Below, in pieces: positions 63,481-64,000 of a DNA stretch of 64,000 nucleotides. The number at the start of each line of letters is the position of its first letter. The first letter of the stretch is position 1. Source of the DNA: Phorcus lineatus. Taxonomy: Eukaryota; Mollusca; Gastropoda; Trochida; Trochidae. The stretch covers positions 26,423,729-26,487,728 of the forward strand of contig OV121096.1 of NCBI GenBank assembly GCA_921293015.1, given 5' to 3'. A program made the translations under genes and the position numbers. The notes under the pieces are model-generated. The model worked only from the letters and a program-made list of their open reading frames with translations, was not told the origin of the DNA and searched no databases.

Positions 63481-64000
63481 GTTTGAGAGCCAGTTTAGGA
63501 GATCAACTTGTATTCCTATCATCCTGTATTTGCTTTTATAACGAGCTTGAATGTTCTGTATGGACTGCTGCATTTTCAACTCTCCAACCTTGGATTATGG
63601 CTTTGCATTCATTTTGTCATTTAGATTTTGAATCTCAAGGCTGGCAATCCCAAAGAGAGTTGCTTCTTGCATGGTACTCACGAAAATATTTTTTGATCTC
63701 TGCAATTAAGTCTTCGTAGCGTTATATTTACCCCACATAAACTACCTTAAAAGTTAACTACAATCCTAAGATCTAAAACGGTAGACACTTTAATCAATGC
63801 ACTAATTAATGTAACTTGACACTGTCTGGCAAAAATCACACATGAAATGTGCTCGAAGTTGATAAGAAAATTACTCAGACAAGTTTATTTCGAATTCAGG
63901 CTTTTACTAGTTTGTTTCATGTTTCATAACCCCACCTCCTTCTAAATAATTTTTTCAAAGTTTGTTATTACTCTTACTCTTTATCTTTAAGACCCAATTT
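63481..64000. other. Non-coding right edge of the window
   Basis: Overlapping opposite-strand frames at 63382-63579 (minus) and 63477-63719 (plus) were inspected without recognising a domain. The dispersed repeat may extend into this part, but I could not align it further. Confidence 0.4.

Noticed and set aside
63477..63719. 80-residue plus-strand frame near the right edge
   Set aside because: Overlaps an opposite-strand frame and a dispersed repeat edge; no recognisable content.
1..64000. CRISPR array, prokaryotic operons or phage
   Set aside because: No regularly spaced identical short repeats, no dense coding, and eukaryotic mobile elements throughout.

Overview
This window looks like AT-rich, gene-poor, intergenic or intronic DNA from an animal nuclear genome. 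The repeat types fit a lophotrochozoan, most likely a mollusc and perhaps a bivalve. They include a degenerate mariner, the C-terminus of a LINE, a tRNA-headed SINE, a ~100-bp tandem repeat beside a perfect palindrome, and a repeat with an AATAAAGAAGTT segment. There are no operons, no ribosome-binding-site-led genes and no CRISPR array. The longest open frames are short, mostly AT-rich chance frames, or lie in a (TCA)n microsatellite or in transposon remnants. The species assignment is inference from repeat style, not from a marker gene.

Layout. 0-6.6 kb: AT-rich, with one foldback repeat at 2.4-2.6 kb. 6.5-8.9 kb: a GC/CpG-richer pocket with a 1.02-kb element bounded by TTAA and inverted ends that carries a small cysteine-rich (CXC-like) reading frame on the minus strand, plus two strong hairpins. 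11-15 kb: small hairpins, two copies of one SINE and an inverted repeat. 18.0-18.4 kb: a well-spaced TATA/Inr core promoter candidate, followed by a 98-bp poly(A)-tailed retro-insertion flanked by 16-bp target duplications. 19.7-20.0 kb: an interrupted (TCA)n microsatellite. 21.7-24.5 kb: a ~100-bp tandem repeat in two blocks, the second ending at a perfect palindrome with 40-bp arms. 28.4-30.6 and 34.8-36.4 kb: two diverged copies of one ~2-kb segment, sharing a conserved short minus-strand reading frame; shorter relatives lie at 54.8-55.2 kb (inverted) and 63.1-63.5 kb. 37.17-39.40 kb: a 2.2-kb element with 28-bp terminal inverted repeats and promoter-like ends. 42.25-42.78 kb: a decayed LINE C-terminus. 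44.2/59.4 kb and 55.35/57.77 kb: two more dispersed repeat pairs. 61.3-62.5 kb: a mariner copy with recognisable inverted ends and a frameshifted transposase.

No intact host protein-coding gene was recognised. The two places most like host gene parts are the 18.0-kb promoter/first exon and the 37.36-kb short exon with a GTGAGT donor; both are tentative. The most interesting single observation is a small stem-loop shared by two repeat copies (2.5 kb and 28.0 kb), in which two stem pairs differ in a compensatory way. This suggests selection on an RNA structure at the end of an otherwise unidentified mobile element.
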